Positions 10,301 through 21,675 of a DNA stretch of 64,000 bases are shown one piece after another; position 1 is the stretch's first letter, and the number at the start of each line of letters is the position of its first letter. This stretch comes from Lomentospora prolificans (Eukaryota; Ascomycota; Sordariomycetes; Microascales; Microascaceae). The position numbers and the translations under genes were made by a program. Where the stretch lies: positions 868,001-932,000 of the forward strand of contig JARFXM010000007.1 in the NCBI GenBank assembly GCA_029532625.1. Direction: 5' to 3'. The notes under the pieces are model-generated. The model was not told the DNA's origin. It was given only the letters and a program-made list of their open reading frames with translations, and searched no databases.

Positions 10301-13300
10301 GGTTGATCGGGTTGATCGGGCCTATCTGGTTGCTGGGGCTGTCCAGGTTGATCAGGTTGGCCTGGTTGTTGAGGCTGCCCAGGCTGCCCAGGTTGACTAG
10401 GCTGGTCCGGTTGCTGAGGTTGTCCGGGTTGATCAGGTTGGTCTGGTTGCTGAGGCTGCCCAGGCTGCCCAGGCTGTCCGGGCTGCTGACCGGGCTGCTC
10501 CGGCTCCGCGGTTGGGGTGGGTTCAACGGGATTCACAGGCCCGCGAGGAGGTGTCGTCGGTACGGGTTGCTGGCCCTGGTCAAACGACTGCGTACGAGTG
10601 CGTGTCCGCGTTCGAAGAGTACGTGAGCGGGGATCCTCAGGTTGATCGGGCTGCTGGGGCTGATCAGGTTGCTGGGGCTGCTCAGGTTGCTGGGGCTGCT
10701 CAGGCTGATTAGGTTGATCAGGTTGACCGGGTTGGCCAGGTTGGCCAGGCTGGTCAGGTTCTTGAGGTTGATCCGGCTGTTGCGGTTGATCAGGTCGGTC
10801 TGGCCTGTCCGGCTGCTGAGGCTCACCAGGCTGATCAGGTTGCTGAGGTTGCTCGGGCTGATTGGGTTGATCAGGCTGATTAGGTTGATCAGGTTGGCCG
10901 GGTTGATCTGGTTGACCTGGTTGACCTGGCTGATCCGGCTGGGTAGGCTCATCCGGCCGACCAGTCGGCTCAGGCTGAGGTTCCGGTTGAGGACCAGGTT
11001 CTGCCGTGGACTGGGACGGCTCGGGCTCGGGTTCTTGCGGCTCTTCTCCACCCGGTGCCTCGGTAGGTTGCCCAGGCTCAAATGTCCGCGTGCGCGTCCT
11101 AGTGCGGAGAGTTCGCGTCCTAGGATCTTCAGGATTATTATCAGGCTGCTCTGGCTCGGGCTCAGGTTCGGGTTCGGGTTCCTCTCCTGGTTGGTCGGGC
11201 CGGTCTGGTTCGTCTTCCCCAGGACCTTCACCTGGCTGATCAGGGCGGCCTGGCTCCTCTTCTCCGGGATCCTCACCTGGCTGATCGGGCCTATCAGGCT
11301 CCTCTGGCTCCGGCTCCTCTCCCGGCCGTCCAGGGCCATCATCCGGACGTCCTGGATCGTTACCGGGTTCCTCTGGTTCCTGAGGTTCCTCGCCGGGCTC
11401 ATTGGGGTCTTCAGGTTCAGGCTCTGGCTGAGGTTCTTCCCCTGGTTGTTCGGGTTCGGGTTCGGGACCGGGGCTCTCACCGGGTTCCTCAGGCTGATCA
11501 GGTCTATTAGTCTCCTGAGGCGGCTCCTCCGGCGGGAATGTCGGGAAATCGATATCAATATCATCCAAGCAAGTGATTCCCCTGCATACGCTGTAACTCG
11601 ACCCCGGCAGCGTAGGCTGCGGATTGGAAATGGGCGGAACGCTCGTGGGAAACGTCGGAGTCGGCGGCGGGCCTGGATCAGTATCCCAAGTTTGAGTCGG
11701 CTCGCGCGTTCGCGTGCGGGTACGAGTATGGTAAGTGCGAGAGGTGGGTTCCTCGGGCTCGGGCCCGGGCTCCTGGTCCGTGGGCGTAGGTTCTGTCGGC
11801 TGAGTCGGCTCGCCGGGAGGTTGCTCGGTATCGGTGGGGGTCGGCCGGGTCCTGGTGGGCTCGCGAGGCTTGTCTGGCGTCTTTGGTGGGGTCGGGACCT
11901 CTTGTCCTGGGGGTGCGGTGGGGAAGTCCTCCTCAAGGCAAGTCGTGCCACGGCAGACGGTGTAGGATGTTCCGGGCAGGCCAGGCGTCGTAGCCCCAGG
12001 GCTAGTGTTCTGGTCGGACGTGTGTGGAGGCGGCTGGGAAATGCAAGTGGTTCCACGACACACCGTCGCGGTCGGGGTCGGCGATGTTGGCTGCTGGGTT
12101 GGCGACTGTCCCGGCGCGGGGTTAGTGGTTGGCCCTGGGTACGAAGGCCACTGCCACCAAGGCCAATGACAGTAGGCCCACACGCCAGCAGTGGTAGTCC
12201 AGTAAGCGTAGAAAGGATCGTTGTAGAGGGTACGAGTGCTCTTGTAGTAAAGGGTGGTCGTCTCGCCCTCCAACCACTCTGTGATAGTTTGAGTATTGCC
12301 TTCACAGGTAGCCAGGACTGCATCAGGCCAGTATATAATGGTGCTTGTCTGGTTATGCCAGTTGGTCACCGCTGGATATCGGACGTTAGTAAAACCCTCT
12401 AGAGAAGATGTCATCATACGAATACATACTTGCGGGGTCTGGGACGGTAGTAATTCCGACAATCATGGTGTCAGTTGCGGTCGTGGTGACCTTGGGGAGG
12501 ATACCAACGATGAGCTCAAAGTCGCGCTGGACCGAGAACTCGATATCGTAGGCTTCAATGACAATCGACCAGTTGCCAGACCACATCTCAGAATACAGGA
12601 CATCACTATCATAATGTCAGTTGCATTGCATTACAGACAGGATAAAAGAAGCAAAACTCACCACTCAGAGTACTGGACTTCCTCCTCGGGCAGGGTCTGC
12701 ATGACTGAGCAAGGGTACTCGTATCCCTCGGGGTCAATCATATAGGGATGGACCGTCGCATTCTCGCACCCTTACACGAGCAAGTTAGAATCATAAGTTT
12801 CCTCGGCACATACAACGCTATCTTACCGATGAATTCAGACTTGAATCCGAAGAACTCCTCGGCAGTCATGTCAATGTTGTACGTTCCACCATTTTGATAG
12901 TCGATACCATTACTATGACATCCGAGGGGTTCTTCAGGTTCTTCGGGCTCTTCAGGCTCCTCTCCTTCGACGGGCTCTTCCGGCGTCGTAGGCTCCTCGG
13001 GTTCCTCCCCCTCGACGGGCTCCTCTTCTTCCGGAGGTTGCTCCTCTCCACCTTCGCCCGGCGGCATGGTGGGGATAGGGATTGATGTCGGGATAGTACC
13101 CGTAAAGTTGACACCAGGCGTCGGAATAAGGTGAGAGAGCTCGGGAGGGAGCCAGTCTCTTGTGGGCTGGGGCAAGGGTCCCGTAGGATCAGGCCCTTCA
13201 TAGTCTGGACCTGGCACCGGGACTCCCGTGAGAGTGATAGTCCTCGGAATAAGATCGGCAGCGGCGTTCCACGCGAAGGCGGCGATGGCCGATCCTACGG

Positions 13301-13319
13301 CGAGGTGGGGCCGCACCAT
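7336..13319 (-). CDS. Giant Gln/Pro-rich secreted repeat protein (one-base frameshift in the repeat)
   Basis: I do not recognise this family. Exons, 5' to 3' on the minus strand: 13319-12827, 12770-12662, 12605-12430, 12371-8035, 7983-7765, 7703-7679, 7620-7489, 7417-7336. The junctions show GT-AG, several with CTAAC branch sites. A signal peptide (about residues 1-21) precedes an acidic Glu/Pro linker, a Cys- and Trp-containing N-terminal region (about 150-330), and a Pro/Thr stretch with three VCRG(T/I)TC motifs and three Arg-Thr runs. Then comes an acidic Glu/Pro/Gly segment and a long QPQQPGQ array. Its second half reads GGNQGGNQ-QPQQP and it ends in an acidic, Thr-rich C-terminal region with a few Cys (CINEVD, MTQCWQG). 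Between these halves, at the C6 tract 9305-9310 (about residue 1,280), the frame moves by one base. With one base added, all exons sum to 5,574 bases (1,857 residues plus stop). Unmodified, the frame stays open to 8074 (about 1,691 residues). It is probably an extracellular matrix or wall protein. Confidence 0.72.
8160..9300 (-). repeat. GGNQ / QPQQP degenerate repeat array
   Basis: Alternating blocks of (GGNQ)n and (QPQQP)n encoded on the minus strand in the frame that continues into the C-terminal region. The DNA is built from near-identical 6- and 9-base words (ggttgctga, ccttggttt), so several frames on both strands lack stops. Expect copy-number variation and assembly difficulty here. 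Confidence 0.8.
9305..9310 (-). other. Apparent one-base deletion at a homopolymer (frameshift site)
   Basis: On the coding (minus) strand this is a run of six G inside the Gln/Pro-rich array. Upstream the natural frame reads QPEQPQQPQQPGQGDNQGG. Downstream the natural frame is one base earlier and reads GGNQGGNQQPGQPQQP, matching the many neighbouring units. The downstream frame is closed by a TGA shortly upstream of the tract, so the two halves are not one open frame in this sequence. Exon phases also call for exactly one additional base. Assembly or sequencing error is the simplest explanation; a real mutation or slippage is possible. Confidence 0.8.
9621..10070 (-). repeat. 108-bp (36-residue) tandem repeat, about four copies
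   Basis: The landmark ggaaaggg(tt) recurs at about 9621, 9729, 9837 and 9945, exactly 108 bases apart. A diverged copy follows at about 10071, 126 bases on. On the coding strand each unit holds GNGNPFPG followed by QPQQPDQPQQP-type tripeptides and NQPGQPG. The copies differ mostly by synonymous changes (ctggggctg against ctgaggctg, ggcctg against ggtctg), which suggests recent unequal exchange. Confidence 0.85.
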
Positions 13320-15737
13320 GGCTGTTGTCTCCTCTTGGAGGCTCTCCTTTTCTACAGGTGTCTAGAGAAGGAGGCTTAGAAAAGGCTCGCGTCTCCTATT
13401 ACTGACGTCCTACCTCTGTGTTCCGTGTAAGAACTGAGAACATGAGAGAGAGAGAGAGACAGAGAGGGAGAGAGAGAGGTATAGGGCTGGCTGGGTAGGC
13501 AAGAATTAAACCCCAGCGGAAAGAGAAGCAAAGCAACGAGGTCCCTCTCCCATGCCACACGGATTGGGCTAGTGAGTGGGTTGATGCACGATAGAAACGG
13601 GATCACGAGTATCTATAAATTGAACAAGCATTTGTACCTCATGCCGCAAAGAACGCGGGTGGTTAATAGCAGCATCAACTTTGGGAGCGAACCCGGCCGT
13701 TCTGGGGGGGCTTGTAAGTGGAATGGAAAAGAAATAAACGAATAGGCCGAATAAAGAGCCAAGGACAGGACAGGCATTAGCGCAAAAAGAGGCACCTTGG
13801 ATATTTTAAAACGAGACACCGAAAGTAGGCTACCCAAAGTTTGGAGGTGGCTGCATCTTGCACTCGTCGGATTGTCGACCCGGGAGGACAACAGTCGAGA
13901 TGGAATCGCCCGTGGCGCATGTTATTTTTGGGAATCCGGGTCGGAATCATCATGCTCGCAGGTGTCCACGGGGTGGAGGGGGCATACAAGTTTGGAGTAC
14001 AATGCTAAAAGACCCTGCCTGTATCCGTCTCGCACGCTACCAGAAACAGGATGAATGGGTTGGCCGCCTCTCATCGTGGAGAGGAAGACAGCATAAACTG
14101 CAGTTGAGGCCAGCATCATGTCATGGGCAAAATGGGGAAAAGGGGCCGGCAGCACATTAAGGCTCGAAGATAGATTGAAGACAGGGGATGGCTAATCTAT
14201 TCCGAGAGAGCCCAGTGGTCCGGGTCTCTTGAGACGGCACGAGAGTAGATTTCTTTTTTCCCCATTAAGAAGCCAATATGCGACGTGTATTATATTTCGG
14301 CTTCAGGCGTCGAACCCACGCATGCTGAATCTGTGGTCCCCAAATTCAGCCTGTTGGAGACGCAGCCAGCGCAGAGCCAGCACGCGGACCTTTTTTGCGC
14401 CGCATGGAGGGCCAGCCAGCGAGTGGTGGGGATGCAAAATAGAATGCGGCACATAAGCGTATCGAGTCTGGATGAAGGTATATTCGTTAGCCGAGTCTGG
14501 AGAATTGAAGCAAGGCATGCATTTGGGGAGCTCAGATCGGATCGGGCTGCACAGGCTGGAGAGTTTGACCATCGACTCCATGGCAAGTTTTTATGTACGT
14601 ACCTACGAAGCAGTCACGGGACACCAATATCGAATCCGACCGTCGGGGCAAGACCACGAGTCCAAGTGACATCAAGCAACGCACAACACTGGCACAGTCG
14701 CATTGCACAGCTGGCTAGCGACATCACTCACAGGAGGCCTGGCCAGGCGACGGCGAAAGAGCTACCCCACAAAAACCGTTGTCCCAGGCGTGCAGCCGGC
14801 CTGCAAGCTTATCCTGACTTCCCATGGTTGATGGAAGACGCAATCCAAGCGCCCGACGACGGAGGTGTCGCGCGGAATGATGATGATCCATTGCCAGGCA
14901 TTATGGATGTGTGAAGCTGATAAAAAGGAACTGCGGGCAGGCGCACAGCAAGATTGATTTCCATTCCCACGTGGAGCGTCGACCAGCCTCACCAGCCTCG
15001 CCTCGACCGCGAATCGACTCGACTCGTGTGGAAGGCGTGGTCGAGACCCTAGTCCTCGGATTCTTCCCAAGCGACATTCTCACTTGTGTGAATCCCTAAC
15101 TGAACCTAAGCATGCGAAGAGAACGACTTTTCCAACCCAAAACCTGTGCGAGATTTACGCATGCGGCTTTATGCTTTGTGTCTGTTTCATTCGGCGTGAA
15201 CTGCCAACTCACTAACGCCGCCCGCCACGCACCAGATTAGAGACACTGCCAGGCCAGCGCTGGCTGACAGGCAAAATATTATGGGTGAAATTGCTCGTAT
15301 GGAAAATAAAGAACAGACTGATCGTACGCGGCGACGTACGGAAAAAGGCGAACGATCCCAGAAGACTCGAAGACAAACCTCGCAACTTGCGCTTTCTCTT
15401 ATGATCCACGCGACGTAGCCTAATTCCATTCCCAATCCGCCACGAAGAACAGCGGGCAGAAAACAAAATCTGAGCTTATTACGAAGCCAGAGGCGGGAAC
15501 AACAATCAAGGTCGCTTGTCTGCCCATCGTCCTGCGGCTGAAAACTAACAAACAAAAAAAAACCGAAAACCCCCTTTCCTTCACCTCACAATCCATCGCT
15601 ATCTATCCCCGTTAGTATGAGCAGAATTGATATCATCCGTCGCTCTACATCGATGTATTAAGTTGTCAGTCTGGTGTCACGATGCGATAGCTGGCGGTCT
15701 CCTTAACTGTTTGTCGCGAAATATGGCTTTTCAAAGC
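13320..15737. other. Intergenic between the two giant secreted genes
   Basis: About 2.4 kb with a purine-rich GA run (about 13443-13480, CT-rich on the transcribed strand) just upstream of the start at 13319, probably promoter or leader of that gene. No coding region with family similarity was seen. The right end should hold the 3' UTR of the gene ending at 15738. Confidence 0.5.
13443..13480. repeat. GA-rich simple repeat
   Basis: Imperfect (GA)n run about 125-160 bases upstream of the start of the Gln/Pro giant gene. On its sense strand this is a CT tract, common in fungal promoters. Confidence 0.8.
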
Positions 15738-18700
15738 CTAGTAATAGTGGTCGCAATCCCAAACGCAGCTGAACCGGCGATGCTGTTCAATTAGAACTGG
15801 TTAGCTTTGTTCTGGAACAAAACCCGCAACGCCGCCCACCTTCTTGGCCCAACTACTTACCAGTGTGCACCATGCCGAGTCGGCGAGCCCTGGAAGAAAA
15901 TCCCACTCTGGCGAGGTACAGCTCACCGCGTTGGCCGGCTCCATCTCCGCCGTGTTGACGCCCTTCTGACCCTCGATGATGACCTTCACATCCCACTGCT
16001 TGAAAGGATAATCCGACGCGCTCCTTGGTTCACCAAATCTGCAATTTCCCATCTCGCAGCACGCTGGCGACTCCGGGCTGCACGTGTTACCCTCGCAAAC
16101 GCACCTGGGGCATGGGACGTTTAGAGTGCAGCACACCGGCGAGTAAATATCGCAACTTTCCAGGCAGTTGCAGCTATATCCCGAGCTTACCGTGTAATTG
16201 GCCCAATCCCCCTCAAATACGAGCGTGACATTAAACCCAAGTTTGTTCTGGTCCGGCGTGGACGAGACAAACTGGCCAAAATGAACGCTGTAGTCCTGGA
16301 GATGAGCACGTCGCCCTACTTCATCAACGATTTCCATCGTCCCCTTAACCTCGGGGTTAAACACAGGAACGACGGTTTGCGAGATGTCCACAATGCAGGT
16401 ACTGGTGGGAGCCTCAGTCGGACAGAAAATGCCTTCTGCTCCATCTCCACCTTGCACGGGCTTCTTCATCGCGTCGGGCATCTTCTCGTCATCGCCGGGG
16501 ATGGGGGCAGCCATGGGCTTCCAGGGTGCATCGGGCAGCCTCAACTCTTTCCCTGGAACACCTGGGCACCACTTCTTTTCAAATATCTCCTTCTTGTCGA
16601 ACCAGATCTTGAGATGGTGGTATGGCGCGCTCCCCTTTTTGGCGCCCTCCGAGACCTGGGGGGCATACTGAATAAACACTCCCCTGTAACCCGCATTCTT
16701 TGCCCACCAATCTCCCTTTACTCCGTTCCATCTAGGGATCTGCGACAAGGCCTTCCAATCTTCGGGGATGGTATTGGGATAGCTGATTACTTGATCAGGA
16801 GATGACTGAACACCAAGGCTTGCAGTGATATCCCTCTGCAGCCTGGCCATTGTATCAGGATAGACCAGTCCTGTGGGATCGGTGGATGGAGACGGCATAA
16901 AAAAGTTGACTGAGATCCAACTGTACATGCCCTTCGCCAACGGCCCACTTTCTGCAGTGAGATCAACAAAAGAGGGTGCTGCCTTGCTGGTCCCGTTCCT
17001 GGCCATCTTCCCATACTCGTCAACCATGGCGCCGTACCAAGTGCCTTCTTTCAGAAACTTGGTCACTCGATCCTCATACGCCTTGTTTGCATCGTACGGT
17101 GTCGCCATTTGGGAGTCTTCTCCTGCTTCTGGGTTGGCGAAAGTCGGTCGCTCCCAAAAGTAAGCGTGATACACACCGTTATCAGTTGCAATCACAACGG
17201 CTACGCATCCAAGAAGATTGTTGACTCCGGTTATCAACGGAACCTCCGCAAAGGGGGAAAACATAGCGTGGTTTGGGGCATATTGGTCCTTCCAGAACGC
17301 CGCGCTGAGCATGAGGGGGGATCCAGCGCTGTCCATGAACAAGACTTCCTGCGCTCTCTCCCACCAGTCTTCTTGTCCAGCTGGCCAGCTTTCAGGCGAA
17401 GTCAGCATGTCCTTGTAAGCCAAGTACTCCACTGGCTTCCGAGGAGCTTTACCAACAGGACTCATTTCGCTCGGCGGGGCACCAGAAGCAGGCTGCTGAG
17501 TATTCGTAGGTTGCTGGGCCCCAGTCGTCCCGGCCCCAGCTCCACCACTGCCACTGCCGTCATCACTCGATGGATTGTCGACATCTCCGGTGAAGTCGAA
17601 ATTCTCCGGATCGCCTAGCTCGTCAACAATACCAAAGGCGAGGATATACAATGCGTGACTGTCGATTATCTCCCGACGCGCCAAGCAGCCGGGAGTGGGC
17701 TCCTCAGTTCTCGTAGTATACGATGTCGTTGTGGTTGTGGTCAGTGTATCGCACACCACAGTCGGCGTGCAAGTAGCCGTTTCGGGGCAGTCCGTACGTG
17801 TGGTGTAGCCACTGACCATTGTCTCCGGTTTGATGACCTTGGTGCATAGCTGTTCGCAGAAAGCAGTCTCTGTATACGTCTTCGTACATGATCGAGACTT
17901 CCAAACAGTTTCTGTGAATGGGGGCCAACTCTCACAGGCAGTGGTCGCACTACAATTCTCGTCCCCACACTCAGTCCAGGTAGTAGGACCTCCTGTCGGG
18001 AGATTATACGAGAATGAGGTGCATTCCTGAAGGCAGCTCCCATCAAAAGTAACGGGCTCAGTGCAGTCAGCCGGAGGCTCGCCTGTCCCAGTTGGTTCAG
18101 GGCCTCCGGGGGCCACCGTCGGGGTTGGCAGAGCAGTGGGCACAGGTCCAGTGGGTATAGGTGCAGGTGGATGAGGCTTCGGCTTTGGGCCGACGCCACT
18201 ACCAGGAGGGGGATTCGGGCCGGGAGGTGGTGGTGGAAAAGGTGGATCCCTGAGATACGAAGGTTTTGGTGAGCTCGGATCGCATAACCAGTTCAACCAT
18301 GAAGGCCTCGTGAACGGGAAAGGCCAAAAGTTGCAGTCAGTATTGACATGATTGCCCTTCTTGGGGTGCTTCTTCTGATCCTTGACCGGATCTTCATCTT
18401 TCTTCTTCTCCTCATCCGTACCTTGCGGCGTGTCCGAGGCCTGAGGCTTTTCCGATTCATCCCCTGTGGGCTCTGGTTTCGGAGCTTGCGAACTCTGGGC
18501 AGGAGCTTGCGAGCTCTGGGTAGGGGCCTGCGAGCTCTGGGCGGGATCCTGCGAACTCTGGGCGGGAGCTGGCGAACTCTGGGCAGGGGTCTGCGAGCTC
18601 TGGGCGGGATCCTGCGAACTCTGGGCGGGATCCTGCGAACTCTGGGCGGGATCCTGTGAGCTCTGGGCGGGATCCTGTGAGCTCTGGGCGGGATCCTGTG

Positions 18701-20330
18701 AGCTCTGGGCGGGATCCTGCGAACTCTGGGCGGGATCCTGTGAACTCTGGGCGGGATCCTGTGAACTCTGGGCGGGATCCTGCGAACTCTGGGTGGGAGC
18801 TTGCGAGGTCTGGGCGGGATCTTGTGAACTCTGGGCAGGAGCCTGCGAGCTCTGGGCGGGAGCCTGGGTTGAGCTAGGCTTGGGAGCTTGAGATTGACTC
18901 TGTGGTGGAGATTGAGTCGGGCTCGGTTTTGGAGACTCAGAGCCAACGCCACCTCCACCAGATGCAGGAGGTTTGTCGGTGCTAGGAATGGCCGAATCCT
19001 GAGCAGGAGCAGAGGATCCTCCTAGAGATGTTGATAAGTCGGTTGATGGAAGCAGAGTACTCTCTGGAACTCCTCCCACACTGGATGTTGGGGGCACCGG
19101 AGCTGCTGAGGAGGCCGGAGGCTGGCTGCTCGAACTTGTGGGTGAAATGTGCGAGCTATGCTGGACGGAAGCTACAGACGAAGCCGACATTGACTGAGGT
19201 ACTGATTGGGCCGGTGGAGATGAAACCACGGTCGACGACGGAGGGGTCGCAGCAATCGTGGACGAACTGGTACTAGACGAGGTCGTGCTAGAAGAAGACG
19301 TAGAAGGCTGCTGAGATGCTGGAGAGGCCTTAGACGAAGTCATGCTAGATGAGCTGACACTCGATGAGGTGGCGCTGGAAGACGCTGTAGGAGGTGGCTG
19401 AGGGACTGGAGCAACGATAGATGAAGTTGAACTCCTGACAGAGGGTGAAGGTGCCGAGGAAGCGGAAGTGGGAGTCACATTTACAGTGCTGACCTGAGGA
19501 GGAGCGCTCGACGGTATCGAAACAACCTCTGACCGTGCCGAGGTCGATGGAACGGGAGCTTGCTCGGGTGTTGACTGCGGAGATCCGGGTTGAGTGACTG
19601 GAACTTCTGGTGCGCTGGGTAAAGGTTCGAGGCCAGATGTGATCGGCGGAACAACAGCAGAGGGGCAATCCGGCCGATACAAATAGACGGTCGGGCCTCG
19701 CGTCCACGCCGGCACCCAGCTATCCAAGACTCGAGGCGGTTCCATTGTGACAGTGGCGGTCACAGGGCTAGGTGCTTGCCCTTGAGTAGGATTAACATTG
19801 CAGAGTCCATCTCTAAAGTGCAAGAGAGTTTGGACAACAGATCCTACAACTACCTGCAAGGTGTGTTGTCGGCAGCCGCAGTCAACATGGGCAGTTCCAA
19901 CTACTGAGTCGCCTAGTGACACTCCTGTAGGTTGTGACAGGAGGTCTGTAGTCCATTCCGTTTTGGTAGTGAAGTTAAGTTGGAGGGCGTCCCATGCTGA
20001 GGTCCGGTCGCAGTTTGTAATAGTGACCACTGTATTCAAAGACTGGACTTCGGCGACCTCAGTCAAAGTTCCAGTATATTCTACCCCAACCTCACAGGGT
20101 AGGGTGTAGTCATAGAAGGCTGTCTGGTTAGACCCAGTCAATGTGAACCAGTCCGCAACCCCGTCGCATGCATATGCTAAAAATGTAAGAATTAGTCTGG
20201 TATATTTAATTGGACTTTCCAAGGGGGTGAGGTTCAAACTCAGAGACTTACGGTCTGCAGAACCGAGCTGGCTTAAATTTGACAAGAGCACGAAAACCAG
20301 AGCCATAAGGCCTAACGGCTTGGAAGCCAT
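15738..20330 (-). CDS. Large Ser/Pro-rich secreted protein with heptapeptide repeats, unknown function
   Basis: Family not recognised. The start at 20330 gives a signal peptide (hydrophobic segment about residues 8-24, then GSAD). An intron at 20177-20251 (GTAAGT...TTTTAG, 75 bases) is likely although the frame is also open through it. A probable last intron, 15783-15860 (GTAAGT, GCTAAC, ACAG), replaces the read-through tail ending at 15801 with HRRFSCVWDCDHYY and a stop at 15738. Layout: an N-terminal Cys-containing region; a long Ser/Thr/Pro linker; tandem SSQDPAQ heptads; Pro-rich spacers; a Cys/Thr region (TETVWKSRSCTK); a central folded region with many Trp and aromatics (DWWERAQEVLFM, GVYHAYFWERP, NAGYRGVFIQYAP); and a C-terminal Cys cluster (CNCLESCD, CCTLNVPCPRCVC). 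Length is about 1,471 residues spliced, or 1,509 unspliced. It lies next to, and on the same strand as, the Gln/Pro giant, with similar overall architecture but no clear sequence homology. It is probably a heavily O-glycosylated surface protein. Confidence 0.75.
18484..18870 (-). repeat. 21-bp tandem repeat encoding SSQDPAQ heptads
   Basis: A run of 21-base units (form gggcgggatcctgcgaactct on the plus strand) encodes SSQDPAQ, with SSQAPAQ and TSQAPTQ variants at both ends. The core units near 18600-18780 are almost identical. This is typical of a length-variable linker in fungal surface proteins. Confidence 0.85.
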
Positions 20331-21675
20331 GAGTGATCCTCTCAGGCTATAGCTGAGAGTAAACTAAGAAAGCTTTGAAAAAAGTGACAGAGGTTAAGAG
20401 AGGGGGAAATACTGATGGAGCTCACGTGCAACACTTGCTCATGAAGTTCAGAAGATATGACGAGTAGGTCAGGGAGAGAGGGGAATGGGAGTTGTTGCGA
20501 TTGGGAAAGAGAATGAGTGTTCTCCTGGGTAAGAGGGAGCATTTAAGAGAAGAAAGGTTCCCCATCACTGGAGCAAGAAAGAAGAGGGCTTGTGGATTTC
20601 TGCAAGGTAGAGCCGAATTAGAGGTAAGTGATACATAAAGCATCGACTCAACCAGGAAGGAGCGACCTAGCATACGAACACGAAACACGCCTCGAATTCA
20701 GCTAGATCTCGGTAAAGATTTGAGGGAAGGGGCATACTTAGGCCCAGCCAAGGTCGATACTGGTGGCACAAGCTCGTTCTGGTGGTTGCCAGGGTAGAGT
20801 AAATAGGGGTATCCCATCGCCTTGAGCACTTGTGATGATCTGTGTAGTCCAGGATAAGTCCGTCTCACGTCCGTCCTTCACCACTGGAACTTATTCCATG
20901 GCGCGAGTGGAGATCTGGAGTGTCTCTCCAACTCTGGGTATCTCAACAGTTGCTTACCATTGTTTCCAAGCAGCCTAAGGAAAGGGGAGGGCAAGACGGA
21001 GCGAGGGTAAAAGCACAGCGGTAGAGGTGAAGGACAGCATAGGAACTCAAATGATACATAAGGACATTGGAACTTGTTATGGACCCCTGCTAGTAACTGC
21101 TCATCGATTTCAAAGTATTATCATGTGACTCTAGAGGGGGCCATGAGCAGGAGGTATATTAGGAAAGGAACGATATTGAATTTTGACACTAGGGCATACC
21201 CGAGCTCTGGGCCATGTCCATCGTTTCTACCTGTCAATACCCAGCCGCTCAAGGGGATTCAAGCCCTTTATACCGACGACGCGCCGCAGGGCCTAGATTA
21301 GAAAGGTTTGATATAACATCGACTCTCTAGTATCAATCTCCGAGCATCGTCTGCGTCGAGCTACGGGCAATCCCAACTTGGCTCGTCGAACCGAAAACGC
21401 CCGCGAATGCAGCAACCAAGGTCGAACACTGGGCAGGCATTTATTAATTCCTTGAATCCACGAGAATCTTCGAGGGAACAAGGAGCTTCGAAATAGTAAC
21501 TATAGCGAGGTAGTTACGACTTTGTCCTCGGGTATCATCATCCATAGAAAAATAAGTGTAGCGCAATCCTTGACCCTATTTTACACCGACGCCATCTATT
21601 AGTTTGTAAGTTTCTCGGTCGCGCCTTTCGTGCCGAAATCAGTGTTGTAGAGCCTTGAGAATGAGATTCGAGCGT
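20331..21675. other. Intergenic, promoter side of the Ser/Pro-rich gene
   Basis: About 1.3 kb between the start of the Ser/Pro-rich gene (20330) and the stop of the UBP2-like gene (21676). It contains a CACGTG box at 20423-20428, about 95 bases upstream of the 20330 start. No additional gene was recognised. Confidence 0.5.

Noticed and set aside
8842..10626. 594-codon plus-strand open frame
   Set aside because: Antisense shadow of the same gene, low complexity throughout. The minus strand has the signal peptide, splice sites and folded termini.
10533..12323. 596-codon minus-strand frame overlapping the giant gene
   Set aside because: Alternative frame of the same exon, with no continuity into the N-terminal exons.
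10642..12402. 586-codon plus-strand open frame
   Set aside because: Antisense of the Pro/Thr/Glu segment. It lacks recognisable features and is incompatible with the well-supported sense exon.
14300..14340. Minus-strand GGGTTCGACGCC resembling a tRNA T-arm
   Set aside because: Stem pairing fails and no cloverleaf can be built around it.
14285..14914. 209-codon plus-strand open stretch between the giant genes
   Set aside because: No domain, signal peptide or splice support. It overlaps several other random open stretches.
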